Shown here: positions 14,266-21,650 of the stretch, piece after piece
Layout: every line of letters begins with the position of its first letter
Numbering within the stretch: position 1 is the first letter of the stretch
Source of the DNA: Escherichia coli
Lineage (GTDB): Bacteria; Pseudomonadota; Gammaproteobacteria; Enterobacterales; Enterobacteriaceae
Reading direction: 5' to 3'
Length of the DNA: 39,687 bases
Assembly: GCF_011881725.1 (NCBI RefSeq)
Contig: NZ_JAATUR010000042.1
Location: 1 to 39,687, forward strand
The notes under the pieces: model-generated
Database searches by the model: none
Told to the model about the DNA's origin: nothing
What the model saw: the letters and a program-made list of their open reading frames with translations, nothing else
Made by a program: the position numbers and the translations under genes

Positions 14266-15723
14266 GTGTCTGAACTGTCTCAATTATCTCCACAGCCACT
14301 GTGGGATATTTTTGCAAAAATCTGTTCTATTCCCCACCCGTCCTACCATGAAGAGCAGCTTGCTGAATACATTGTTGGTTGGGCAAAAGAGAAAGGTTTC
14401 CATGTCGAACGCGATCAGGTGGGGAATATCCTGATTCGTAAACCTGCTACCGCAGGTATGGAAAACCGTAAACCGGTCGTCTTGCAGGCTCACCTCGATA
14501 TGGTGCCGCAGAAAAACAACGACACCGTGCACGACTTCACTAAAGATCCAATCCAACCCTATATTGATGGCGAATGGGTTAAAGCGCGTGGCACCACGCT
14601 GGGCGCAGATAACGGCATTGGTATGGCGTCTGCGCTGGCAGTTCTGGCTGATGACAATGTGGTCCACGGCCCGCTGGAAGTGCTGCTGACCATGACCGAA
14701 GAAGCGGGTATGGACGGCGCATTCGGCTTACAGAGCAACTGGTTGCAGGCTGATATTCTGATCAACACCGACTCTGAAGAAGAAGGTGAAATCTATATGG
14801 GTTGTGCGGGGGGGATCGACTTCACCTCCAACCTGCATTTAGATCGTGAAGCGGTTCCGGCTGGCTTTGAAACCTTCAAATTAACCTTAAAAGGTCTGAA
14901 AGGCGGTCACTCCGGCGGTGAAATCCACGTTGGCCTGGGTAACGCGAACAAACTGCTGGTACGCTTCCTGGCGGGTCATGCAGAAGAGCTGGACCTGCGC
15001 CTTATCGATTTCAACGGCGGCACACTGCGTAACGCCATCCCGCGTGAAGCCTTTGCAACCATTGCTGTCGCAGCTGATAAAGTCGACGCGCTGAAATCTC
15101 TGGTGAATACCTATCAGGACATCCTGAAAAACGAACTGGCAGAGAAAGAGAAAAACCTGGCCTTGTTGCTGGACTCTGTTGCGAACGACAAAGCTGCACT
15201 GATTGCTAAATCTCGCGATACCTTTATTCGTCTGCTGAACGCCACCCCTAACGGTGTGATCCGCAACTCCGACGTAGCAAAAGGCGTGGTTGAAACCTCA
15301 CTGAACGTGGGTGTGGTGACCATGACTGACAATAACGTAGAAATTCACTGCCTGATCCGTTCTCTGATCGACAGCGGTAAAGACTACGTAGTAAGCATGC
15401 TGGATTCGCTGGGTAAACTGGCTGGCGCGAAAACCGAAGCGAAAGGCGCATATCCTGGCTGGCAGCCTGATGCTAACTCTCCGGTGATGCATCTGGTACG
15501 TGAAACCTATCAGCGTCTGTTCAACAAAACGCCGAACATCCAGATTATCCACGCGGGCCTGGAATGTGGTCTGTTCAAGAAACCGTATCCGGAAATGGAC
15601 ATGGTTTCTATCGGGCCAACCATTACCGGCCCACACTCTCCGGATGAACAAGTTCATATTGAAAGCGTTGGTCATTACTGGACACTGCTGACTGAACTGC
15701 TGAAAGAAATTCCGGCGAAGTAA
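14266..15723 (+). CDS. pepD: Aminoacyl-histidine dipeptidase (peptidase D)
   Basis: 485 residues with a GTG start at 14266, preceded by AAGGAG. An M20-family zinc dipeptidase that cleaves Xaa-His and other dipeptides such as carnosine. Metal motifs visible are QAHLDMVP, GADNGIG and TEEAGMDG; the central lid domain starts near GLKGGHSGGE. Standard length. A terminator follows. Confidence 0.98.
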   Translation: MSELSQLSPQPLWDIFAKICSIPHPSYHEEQLAEYIVGWAKEKGFHVERDQVGNILIRKPATAGMENRKPVVLQAHLDMVPQKNNDTVHDFTKDPIQPYIDGEWVKARGTTLGADNGIGMASALAVLADDNVVHGPLEVLLTMTEEAGMDGAFGLQSNWLQADILINTDSEEEGEIYMGCAGGIDFTSNLHLDREAVPAGFETFKLTLKGLKGGHSGGEIHVGLGNANKLLVRFLAGHAEELDLRLIDFNGGTLRNAIPREAFATIAVAADKVDALKSLVNTYQDILKNELAEKEKNLALLLDSVANDKAALIAKSRDTFIRLLNATPNGVIRNSDVAKGVVETSLNVGVVTMTDNNVEIHCLIRSLIDSGKDYVVSMLDSLGKLAGAKTEAKGAYPGWQPDANSPVMHLVRETYQRLFNKTPNIQIIHAGLECGLFKKPYPEMDMVSIGPTITGPHSPDEQVHIESVGHYWTLLTELLKEIPAK

Positions 15724-15734
15724 TAACGATAACG

Positions 15735-15765
15735 TCCACGCCTGCGGGCGTGGGCTTCTGTTATT
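15735..15765 (+). terminator. pepD terminator
   Basis: CCACGCC/GGCGTGG stem with a TGCG loop (15736-15753), then GCTTCTGTTATT, only ten bases after the pepD stop. Confidence 0.75.
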
Positions 15766-15770
15766 GACTA

Positions 15771-16013
15771 ATGGCAATCTACATTGAAATAACAAAGCAT
15801 TATGAAACCCATGAAAAGGCCGCCTATTTATATAGTTGCGACCGTATTAACTGGGGAGAATTTTTGATCACCAAAGACACTTTCGCGCTGGAATCCGTGA
15901 AAGAGCTTGAAGGTGAAAAACAGAATTTTTTTATGTTCAGAGCCTGGAGCAAAGTCAGAAGAACATATTTAACCACAGGGGAGTTCCCCCAGGAAACATG
16001 TTACGCAGCCTGA
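15771..16013 (+). CDS. Unknown 80-residue protein
   Basis: An 80-residue, aromatic-rich, soluble ORF (MAIYIEITKHYETHEKAAYL...). Composition is AT-richer than pepD. The ATG at 15771 has no clear Shine-Dalgarno, and the ORF starts right behind the pepD terminator, so expression is uncertain. It converges on the membrane protein at 16022 (eight-base gap). K-12, as remembered, has prfH next to pepD without these two genes. No function is proposed. Confidence 0.5.
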   Translation: MAIYIEITKHYETHEKAAYLYSCDRINWGEFLITKDTFALESVKELEGEKQNFFMFRAWSKVRRTYLTTGEFPQETCYAA

Positions 16014-16021
16014 AGTCAGAA

Positions 16022-16546
16022 CTATTTTTTCACGCATTTTACCATTAACATTTTGGGATTACGCCTGCACCACACGACAATAGCCGTCGCCACTAATGCC
16101 AACTCCAGTAAAAAAGACCAGTGTAATAAAAAATTGAGCCACCACGGATGATGTACCGCCGTAATATGAAAGAACGCAAACGGCTGGTTAGCGAAAGGCA
16201 TTAGCCACCAGATATCACCGACCAGCGTATCAAGTAACAAATGCACGATTCCATTCAGGCAAAACAACACGCCCAACCACGCCGGGATTTTATTCTTCGC
16301 GATTGCTGCCCATAGCAACGTCACTGCCAACAGGGCAAACCATAGCAATGGCCAATGAGAAGGATAAAGATGATGATGACGTTGCCCGTTATCCACCAGA
16401 TAACACCAGAAGAGATCAAAATCGGGTGCAACGGCCCCAATTAAGCTAATAACCATCGCCCACCTCGCATGACGAGCAATTACCGGCAAGCGTTTTACGA
16501 AAGTGCAATTAATTAAATATCCCGTCGGAAGATGGCCGATAAACAT
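16022..16546 (-). CDS. Inner-membrane YdjM-like protein (putative metal-dependent hydrolase)
   Basis: 174 residues from the ATG at 16546, chosen because AAGGAG immediately upstream fits it; the in-frame ATG at 16561 lies before that site. Four to five hydrophobic helices are visible (about 30-45, 67-87, 92-112, 140-165). Conserved-type polar groups are H5 (GHLPTGY), PDFDLFW, HHHLYPSHW and HLLLDTLVGD. These resemble the YdjM/DUF457 family, annotated as membrane-bound metal hydrolases without a demonstrated substrate. Upstream ORF prfH is on the same strand, 62 bases away. Confidence 0.7.
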   Translation of the reverse strand: MFIGHLPTGYLINCTFVKRLPVIARHARWAMVISLIGAVAPDFDLFWCYLVDNGQRHHHLYPSHWPLLWFALLAVTLLWAAIAKNKIPAWLGVLFCLNGIVHLLLDTLVGDIWWLMPFANQPFAFFHITAVHHPWWLNFLLHWSFLLELALVATAIVVWCRRNPKMLMVKCVKK

Positions 16547-16608
16547 GATGACTCCTTTCATTTTTGCCCGCTGTATTCATGAAGAAAACAGCGGGACAAT
16601 TTCTTGTA

Positions 16609-17223
16609 TTACACAGCGATAAAAGTCATCCCTGTAAACGTCCGTCGCGGGTTGCCACGTTCAATCTGGTGATGGAACATTCGCCGCTGCGATTTCAGCG
16701 CCGCGCTATTTTCCTGTTGCTGTTGTTCCAGCTTCCAGGCAATCAGCAATCGCGCCAGCCGTTTGTTAGCATGCTGGCTCCGCTCTGACTGTACCTTCAC
16801 GCTAATCCCGGTTGCCAGATGCGTGGCGCGCACCGCCGAGTCGGTTTTATTGACATGTTGACCGCCTGGTCCCGATGAACGCAGCGTCTCATAACGGATC
16901 GCATCAGATTGTTCCTGTGTATCAGCGGTAAAACACCCAATGCCCAGAAACCAGTTTTTACGCCCATGATGAGGTCGATACGGACTTGAACAAATCCACT
17001 GAATGGTGCCGCACCAGCTTTCGCTTAATGCCCATGCGTTGTCGCCATCCAGAGAAACCAGCGCCGAACGCAGTGTGTCAGAGTAGCGGCCCGTTTCTGT
17101 TTCAAGCACCGTTACCGCGACGTCTTGTCGGGCAGCTTCTTTAATCAGCCTGTCCAGCGCCTTTTTCACTGCGAGACAACATTCTTCCGGTCCCTGGGCA
17201 GAGGATAGTTGCAACAGGATCAT
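16609..17223 (-). CDS. prfH: Peptide chain release factor homolog PrfH (full length)
   Basis: 204 residues with the class-I release factor GGQ motif (RSSGPGGQHVN, Gly120-Gly121-Gln122) and a basic C-terminal tail; there is no RF1/RF2 codon-recognition domain. PrfH is reported to release peptides from ribosomes stalled by cleavage in the 16S decoding centre, after which the partner RtcB ligase reseals the rRNA. The ATG (17223) overlaps the rtcB2 stop as ATGA, implying coupled translation. The K-12 copy is remembered as 166 residues and 5'-truncated; this one is complete. Confidence 0.93.
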   Translation of the reverse strand: MILLQLSSAQGPEECCLAVKKALDRLIKEAARQDVAVTVLETETGRYSDTLRSALVSLDGDNAWALSESWCGTIQWICSSPYRPHHGRKNWFLGIGCFTADTQEQSDAIRYETLRSSGPGGQHVNKTDSAVRATHLATGISVKVQSERSQHANKRLARLLIAWKLEQQQQENSAALKSQRRMFHHQIERGNPRRTFTGMTFIAV

Positions 17224-18359
17224 CCTTTTTTCCCTCCACTGTTTTTGAGCGTCAGCACCGGACGCAGTCGCGCGACAGGAATAATTAAATCGGCCAGCAC
17301 CAGACATTGCACCACGCTTTCAGCCGATTTATAGGCTTGTGGCGCTTCTTCAAAGATAAGTTGTTTATCGCGACAAATTACCCGGCTGCCAAGTTCAGTA
17401 CGTGAGAGTTGCGTCGCCGTGTATTTCGCCGCCAGACGCCCTTTACACTCGGTACGTCCCCATTTTCGCCCTGCCCCATGCGCCAGTGAATGCAATGTTT
17501 CTTCACTACTAACAGGCTTCACCAGCCAGGAGTAATCGCCGCGTGAGCCGGGGACAATCACCAGGCCACGGTCATCTGGCGAAGCCCCTTTACGATGTAA
17601 CCAGCCCTGTTGATCGCCGATTTGGCACGCACTAACAAAGTTATGTGCCACATCCAGAACGGGACTTCCTGCGGCCTTCACCTGTTGCATCACGCGCAAA
17701 GCGATCATCTGGCGATTAATACGCGCTAATGCCAGCGCATCGTCATGTTCCGCCATATACCGTAGCGCGTCGTTACTGCCTTCCTGCAAACCATGATGCG
17801 AAAACGAGGCAATATGCCGCTGTAAAATAGACTGCCCTAAACCACGCGAGCCGCTATGAACCAGCAGTTGCAGATACTGTGCATCCAGACCAGCCAGTGC
17901 AAACAGTTCAGCGTCGATGATTTGATCAACTTGTTGCAGTTCTGCGAAGTGGTTACCGCCACCGATAGAGCCAAGCGAGCTGCGCCACGGATGCTGTGCA
18001 AATGCTGACGGCAGGTTTTCCTCCAGCCAGCTTTCTTCAGCAACGTCATCCAGCGCAGATAATCGCTTTTCAAACTTATCGGCGTTGTATTTGCGCGCGA
18101 GAATATCTGTTTGCCATAGCGCCATGCCGCAGCCGATATCATTGCCGACCAGTGCCGGGTAAAAATGGCCAACAGAGAAGAACGCTGCGCCAATCGGATA
18201 GCCGCGTCCGGGGTGTAAATCTGGCATCCCCACTACGCGCTGCATGTTGGGTAAATTTGCCGTGGTGTGTAATTGTTGGATCGCTAAACTCTCGATCCAC
18301 AGGTCATCAGATGCGATGGTAAATACCGCATCGGATAAGGGACGAATATATTTGCCCAT
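17220..18359 (-). CDS. rtcB2: RNA-splicing ligase RtcB2 (PrfH-associated)
   Basis: 379 residues from MGKYIRPLSD (ATG 18359; 18371 is an alternative). An RtcB-family ligase joining 3'-phosphate or 2',3'-cyclic phosphate to 5'-OH with GTP and Mn2+. Metal and catalytic motifs are NDIGCGMA (Asp74, Cys77), GGGNHF (His137), VHSGSRGLG (His168), AHNF (His239) and SLAHGAGRKWGR, where His294 would carry GMP. It is a paralogue of the main RtcB, not preceded by rtcA or rtcR. In K-12 only the fragment ykfJ remains. It heads the rtcB2-prfH pair, downstream of dinB-yafNOP on the same strand. Confidence 0.92.
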   Translation of the reverse strand: MGKYIRPLSDAVFTIASDDLWIESLAIQQLHTTANLPNMQRVVGMPDLHPGRGYPIGAAFFSVGHFYPALVGNDIGCGMALWQTDILARKYNADKFEKRLSALDDVAEESWLEENLPSAFAQHPWRSSLGSIGGGNHFAELQQVDQIIDAELFALAGLDAQYLQLLVHSGSRGLGQSILQRHIASFSHHGLQEGSNDALRYMAEHDDALALARINRQMIALRVMQQVKAAGSPVLDVAHNFVSACQIGDQQGWLHRKGASPDDRGLVIVPGSRGDYSWLVKPVSSEETLHSLAHGAGRKWGRTECKGRLAAKYTATQLSRTELGSRVICRDKQLIFEEAPQAYKSAESVVQCLVLADLIIPVARLRPVLTLKNSGGKKG

Positions 18360-18394
18360 GTACCATTCCATTTATGAATAAAGATCAGGAAATG

Positions 18395-18446
18395 GCAGAC
18401 GAATCCAGGGCAAGAAAAAAAAAGAATTAATCCTGGAAAGGTCTGC
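18395..18446 (-). promoter_or_regulatory. Candidate hairpin in the rtcB2 leader
   Basis: In the minus-strand RNA, GCAGAC (18446-18441) and CCAGG (18436-18432) pair with CCTGG (18409-18405) and GTCTGC (18400-18395). They flank a symmetric 4x4 internal loop and a 22-base loop rich in U. The 5' arm is the last third of the short leader ORF, whose stop lies in the loop, so translation would open the hairpin. Confidence 0.45.
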
Positions 18447-18474
18447 AAAGAGTCATTAATAAAGGATTTGTCAT
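18427..18474 (-). CDS. Candidate 15-residue leader peptide upstream of rtcB2
   Basis: The ORF MTNPLLMTLCRPFQD is preceded by AAGGAGGT, a perfect anti-16S match, five bases before the ATG (18474). This is the strongest ribosome-binding site in the interval between yafP and rtcB2. The stop is 68 bases before the rtcB2 start. It overlaps the 5' arm of an inverted repeat. A regulatory peptide or a translation-sensing leader is inferred; no homolog is known to me. Confidence 0.45.
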   Translation of the reverse strand: MTNPLLMTLCRPFQD

Positions 18475-18551
18475 GATTTACCTCCTTGCAGTTTGTGGAA
18501 TAAGAAATCGCGCACATACTAAGATTGCGTTATTTTCATTGCAAGCTGGAT

Positions 18552-19004
18552 TTAATGTTGCTGTTTATAACGCATATAAAAATTAGTAAACCATGCTCCA
18601 CGGCATTCGACGCGCTGCTGCTTAACCACCTGAAAATCATAATGTTCAAAAAAGGGTTTTGCGGTTATGCTGGCATCTACCGTAAGTTCGGATTCAGACT
18701 TAATCAATGGTTTTAACAAGGCGCTTGCAACCCCACGGCGGGTGTATTCAGGGTCAACAAATAACATATCGATATAATGTTCAATGCGGGAAATAAAACC
18801 AACCGGTTGTGCATTAATGACTGCAACCTGCACTTGTGATTTCGCGAGTTTCTCCTTCCAGCGAGATTCGTCAATCTGCGCCCAGGCGGCAATTTGTTGT
18901 GGAGAATAGTGCCGACTGGCTGTCATCGTAACCGCTCGAAGGAAAATAGCGCATAGTTGCTGAAAATCGCCAGGCTGATAGTCTCTTATTTGTATGTTAT
19001 TCAT
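18552..19004 (-). CDS. yafP: GNAT-family acetyltransferase YafP
   Basis: 150 residues, the usual length. The GNAT core has the acetyl-CoA loop near residues 88-97 (PEYTRRGVAS) and a FFEHYDF C-terminal strand. Last gene of the SOS-induced dinB-yafN-yafO-yafP operon; in K-12 it is linked to resistance to nitroaromatic genotoxins. Substrate not established. Confidence 0.93.
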   Translation of the reverse strand: MNNIQIRDYQPGDFQQLCAIFLRAVTMTASRHYSPQQIAAWAQIDESRWKEKLAKSQVQVAVINAQPVGFISRIEHYIDMLFVDPEYTRRGVASALLKPLIKSESELTVDASITAKPFFEHYDFQVVKQQRVECRGAWFTNFYMRYKQQH

Positions 19005-19052
19005 AATATCAATTCAAAAACGCATGCGAAACGCTTCTGCCATTTTCCCAAT

Positions 19053-19412
19053 TTACTGCATTTGGTTGTTATCTCGCGCCAGTTTATGAGGTTCAGGTTT
19101 CAGAATGGCAATGAGCAACCATGCTTGCTCATCAAACGCGCCCTGACAATATACCAAATGCGCTTCGTCATTCGTTCTGCTGAATTGGCGCAACTGTGGC
19201 GGAAATGGATTATTCACATTTACCAGATGAATATGAGCAACTCGCTCAAATTTGATTAATGGCCAGGTAAACGAGTCGTCGTAGGGAACATCGCGACCAA
19301 ATATATCTGGCAAAACACCGTCACGCTTATAGGAAATAAAATCCGCCGTTAGCGCATCAAGTTCCTCTGCTGTAAGTTGCAGACGAATAAGTTTTGTTTT
19401 GAATACCCGCAT
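19053..19412 (-). CDS. yafO: mRNA interferase toxin YafO, prematurely terminated
   Basis: YafO is a ribosome-dependent mRNA interferase neutralised by YafN. K-12 YafO is 132 residues. Here a TAA at 19055-19053 ends it after 119 (DNNQMQ). Beyond the stop the same frame continues IGKMAEAFRMRF to a TGA at 19016-19014, giving exactly the missing 13 residues. So this is a nonsense change, not a different ORF. The lost segment is a basic, probably helical tail. Activity is doubtful but untested. It begins two bases after the yafN stop. Confidence 0.9.
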   Translation of the reverse strand: MRVFKTKLIRLQLTAEELDALTADFISYKRDGVLPDIFGRDVPYDDSFTWPLIKFERVAHIHLVNVNNPFPPQLRQFSRTNDEAHLVYCQGAFDEQAWLLIAILKPEPHKLARDNNQMQ

Positions 19413-19414
19413 CC

Positions 19415-19708
19415 TTATTTCTTAAAGTCATTGAAATCATCATCCGTTATATCAGTAAGATATTTTTCAGCGCGGCGTGTAATTTCCTCTAATCTTGCGG
19501 CACTCGGACGGAAGCGGGCCTTTATGGGCTTTTTCTCCTCTTGTTCAGCAAGCATGTCCATTAATGCTTCGAATGCGCTGGCACTTAAGAGATATCCTGC
19601 GGGGCGATTATTAGAAAGAACCGCAACTGGTTGATCAATAAAGTATTTTGCCGGATTTTTACGTAACTCAGTGATATTGACCGATTTTTCCGCGAGAATT
19701 CGATGCAT
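19415..19708 (-). CDS. yafN: Antitoxin YafN
   Basis: 97 residues, full length, a Phd/YefM-type antitoxin. The N-terminal fold (MHRILAEKSVNITELRKNP) binds DNA, and the acidic C-terminal tail wraps the toxin. It represses the yafNO promoter and neutralises YafO. Lies between dinB and yafO. Confidence 0.95.
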   Translation of the reverse strand: MHRILAEKSVNITELRKNPAKYFIDQPVAVLSNNRPAGYLLSASAFEALMDMLAEQEEKKPIKARFRPSAARLEEITRRAEKYLTDITDDDFNDFKK

Positions 19709-19759
19709 ACAGTGATATCCTCATAATAATGCACACCAGAATAGACATAATAGTATACA

Positions 19760-20815
19760 TCATAATCCCAGCACCAGTTGTCTTTCCATTTGCGGGTCAA
19801 GCAACGTCACATGCAGCCCCACCAGACGCACACCGCGCCCGCCGCGGCGTTCATCCCAGGTTTTACGCGCGGTAGCGATCAAGTCGGCTTTATTCAGCCG
19901 CGGCCAGACATGCTCCTGAGTGGTTTGCTGAAAGTCGTCGAACTTTAATTTCACTCCCTGGCGGGCAATCAGTAAATCAGGTTTTACCTTTGCCAGACGG
20001 CGTTCAAGTTCCGGATACAGCCGCTCGATAATCGCTTCACATTCAGACCAGTGATGAATATCTTCCGCCATCGTACGTTCCACGCCGACGGATTTTCGCA
20101 ACCGTTCGCTGTTAACATCGCGCTCGTCAATCCCCTGACTACGCTCCCACAAAATGCGGCCAAATTTGCCAAAGCGTTTAAGCAGGATCACCAGATCACA
20201 CTTTTGCACATCACCGCAGGTCCGCAGCCCCATCGCTTCCAGTTTTGCCGCCGAGACTTTGCCGACGCCGGGGATTTTTGCCAGCGGTAAGGTTTGCAGA
20301 AATGTCGGAACTTCTGCCGGCGTAATGACAAACTGGCCGTTGGGTTTATTCATGTCTGAGGCGATTTTGGCGAGAAACTTGACCGGCGCGACGCCCGCAG
20401 ACGCCGTCAGTTGCAGCTCGTTGAAAATCGTCTGGCGGATTTCCTGGGCGATGAGGGTCGCAGAACCGTGGCAATGCACACTATCGGTAACGTCGAGATA
20501 GGCCTCATCCAGCGAAAGCGGTTCAATGCGCGAGGTGTAGCGCGAGAAAATTTCGCGGATATGATTTGAGGCTTCTTTATAGGCGTCAAAGCGCCCAGGA
20601 AGCAGCGTGAGATGCGGACATAATTTGAGCGCCATGCCGGTCGGCATTGCGCTACGTACGCCAAATTTACGCGCGGGATAATTGGCGGTGCTGATCACCC
20701 CCCGACGCTCGCGGCTGCCGCCAATAGCAATAGGGATATCGCGCAGGGCGGGATTATCGCGCATCTCCACCGCTGCAAAAAAGCAGTCCATATCCACATG
20801 AATGATTTTACGCAT
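19760..20815 (-). CDS. dinB: DNA polymerase IV
   Basis: 351 residues, a Y-family translesion polymerase. Catalytic carboxylates are Asp8 (HVDMDCFFA) and Asp103-Glu104 (SLDEAYLD). The little-finger domain spans about 240-340, and the C-terminal QLVLGL is the beta-clamp motif. SOS-induced and mutagenic. A LexA box lies just upstream. Confidence 0.98.
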   Translation of the reverse strand: MRKIIHVDMDCFFAAVEMRDNPALRDIPIAIGGSRERRGVISTANYPARKFGVRSAMPTGMALKLCPHLTLLPGRFDAYKEASNHIREIFSRYTSRIEPLSLDEAYLDVTDSVHCHGSATLIAQEIRQTIFNELQLTASAGVAPVKFLAKIASDMNKPNGQFVITPAEVPTFLQTLPLAKIPGVGKVSAAKLEAMGLRTCGDVQKCDLVILLKRFGKFGRILWERSQGIDERDVNSERLRKSVGVERTMAEDIHHWSECEAIIERLYPELERRLAKVKPDLLIARQGVKLKFDDFQQTTQEHVWPRLNKADLIATARKTWDERRGGRGVRLVGLHVTLLDPQMERQLVLGL

Positions 20816-20828
20816 TGCTCACCTCTCA

Positions 20829-20849
20829 ATACTGGTAAAGTATACAGTG
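20829..20849 (-). promoter_or_regulatory. LexA box of dinB
   Basis: The core CTG-N10-CAG (20832-20847) lies within ATACTGGTAAAGTATACAG, 14 bp before the dinB ATG, and overlaps the probable -10 (TATACT on the minus strand). Confidence 0.92.
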
Positions 20850-20885
20850 ATTTTAAGGTTTGAGAAATGCGTAAAGATTCACCGT

Positions 20886-21650
20886 TTAACGCGTTCGCTG
20901 CGAAAGCACCTGCTGCTTATCCAGCTTTTGCACCAGCGGTTGCACCACTTTATCCCCATGCTGACCAAAGTATTGATACAACGTATCGGACGCACTTTTG
21001 GTCAGCACCATAATCTCAATGCGTCGGTTGCCCGCGCTTTGCGGATTTTTGGCATCCAGCAGCATCTGGTCCGCCATCGCGCTTACCTGCATCACTTTAT
21101 CTTCCGGCATTCCGGCGTCTTCCAGCACCCGACGGGCCGAAAGCGCGCGGTCGCCCGAAAGATTCCAGTTGTTGTAGATATTGTTTTTGTAAGCCATCGC
21201 ATCGGTATGCCCGGTAATAATAATTTTGTTATCGAGCGAGTCGAACACTGGCGCAAGTTCCACCAGCAAGGTTTTAAAGAACGGCATAATCTTTGCGCTG
21301 CCACGTTCAAACATATTGCGGTTCTGATCGTCTTTAATCAGCACGCGCAATCCCTGGGGAACAATCTCCATCTCCAGATTCGCTTCCATATGCGCATTAC
21401 GGGCGATGGTATTGATACTGGTCGCCAGCTCGCCAAGCTCGGAGGCGGACTTTTTCTTCAGCAACGCCGTTTTTTCGTTCACGTCGCGCGCTTTTTTCTC
21501 TGTCTCTTCCGGCACCACCACGGTGGCGGGTTTCGGCGGGCGGGTCGGGCTGATTTTATTTAACGGCGACAACCCGCCGCCGTTGAAAATAGACTGCCCG
21601 TGCAGCGCGGCGATAATGCTTTCACGCTCGGATTTACTGACGCTGTTCAC
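20886..21650 (-). pseudogene. lafU: lafU C-terminal fragment (Flag-2 MotB-like stator)
   Basis: About 250 codons of the lateral-flagellar MotB homologue. The OmpA-like peptidoglycan-binding domain is present (IITGHTDAMAY, NLSGDRALSARRVLE), but the N-terminal transmembrane and plug segment is missing. Homology stops around VNSVSKSERES, after which the frame runs into reverse-strand lfhA. This is the right end of the Flag-2 deletion. The open frame reaches 21734 only by chance. Confidence 0.85.

Noticed and set aside
18284..18517. 77-codon minus-strand ORF overlapping the rtcB2 start
   Set aside because: It overlaps rtcB2 in another frame and lacks a ribosome site at its ATG; the in-between 15-codon ORF is far better initiated.
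20802..21563. 253-codon plus-strand ORF near dinB
   Set aside because: It is antisense to lafU and reads through the LexA box region; no start signal or family.
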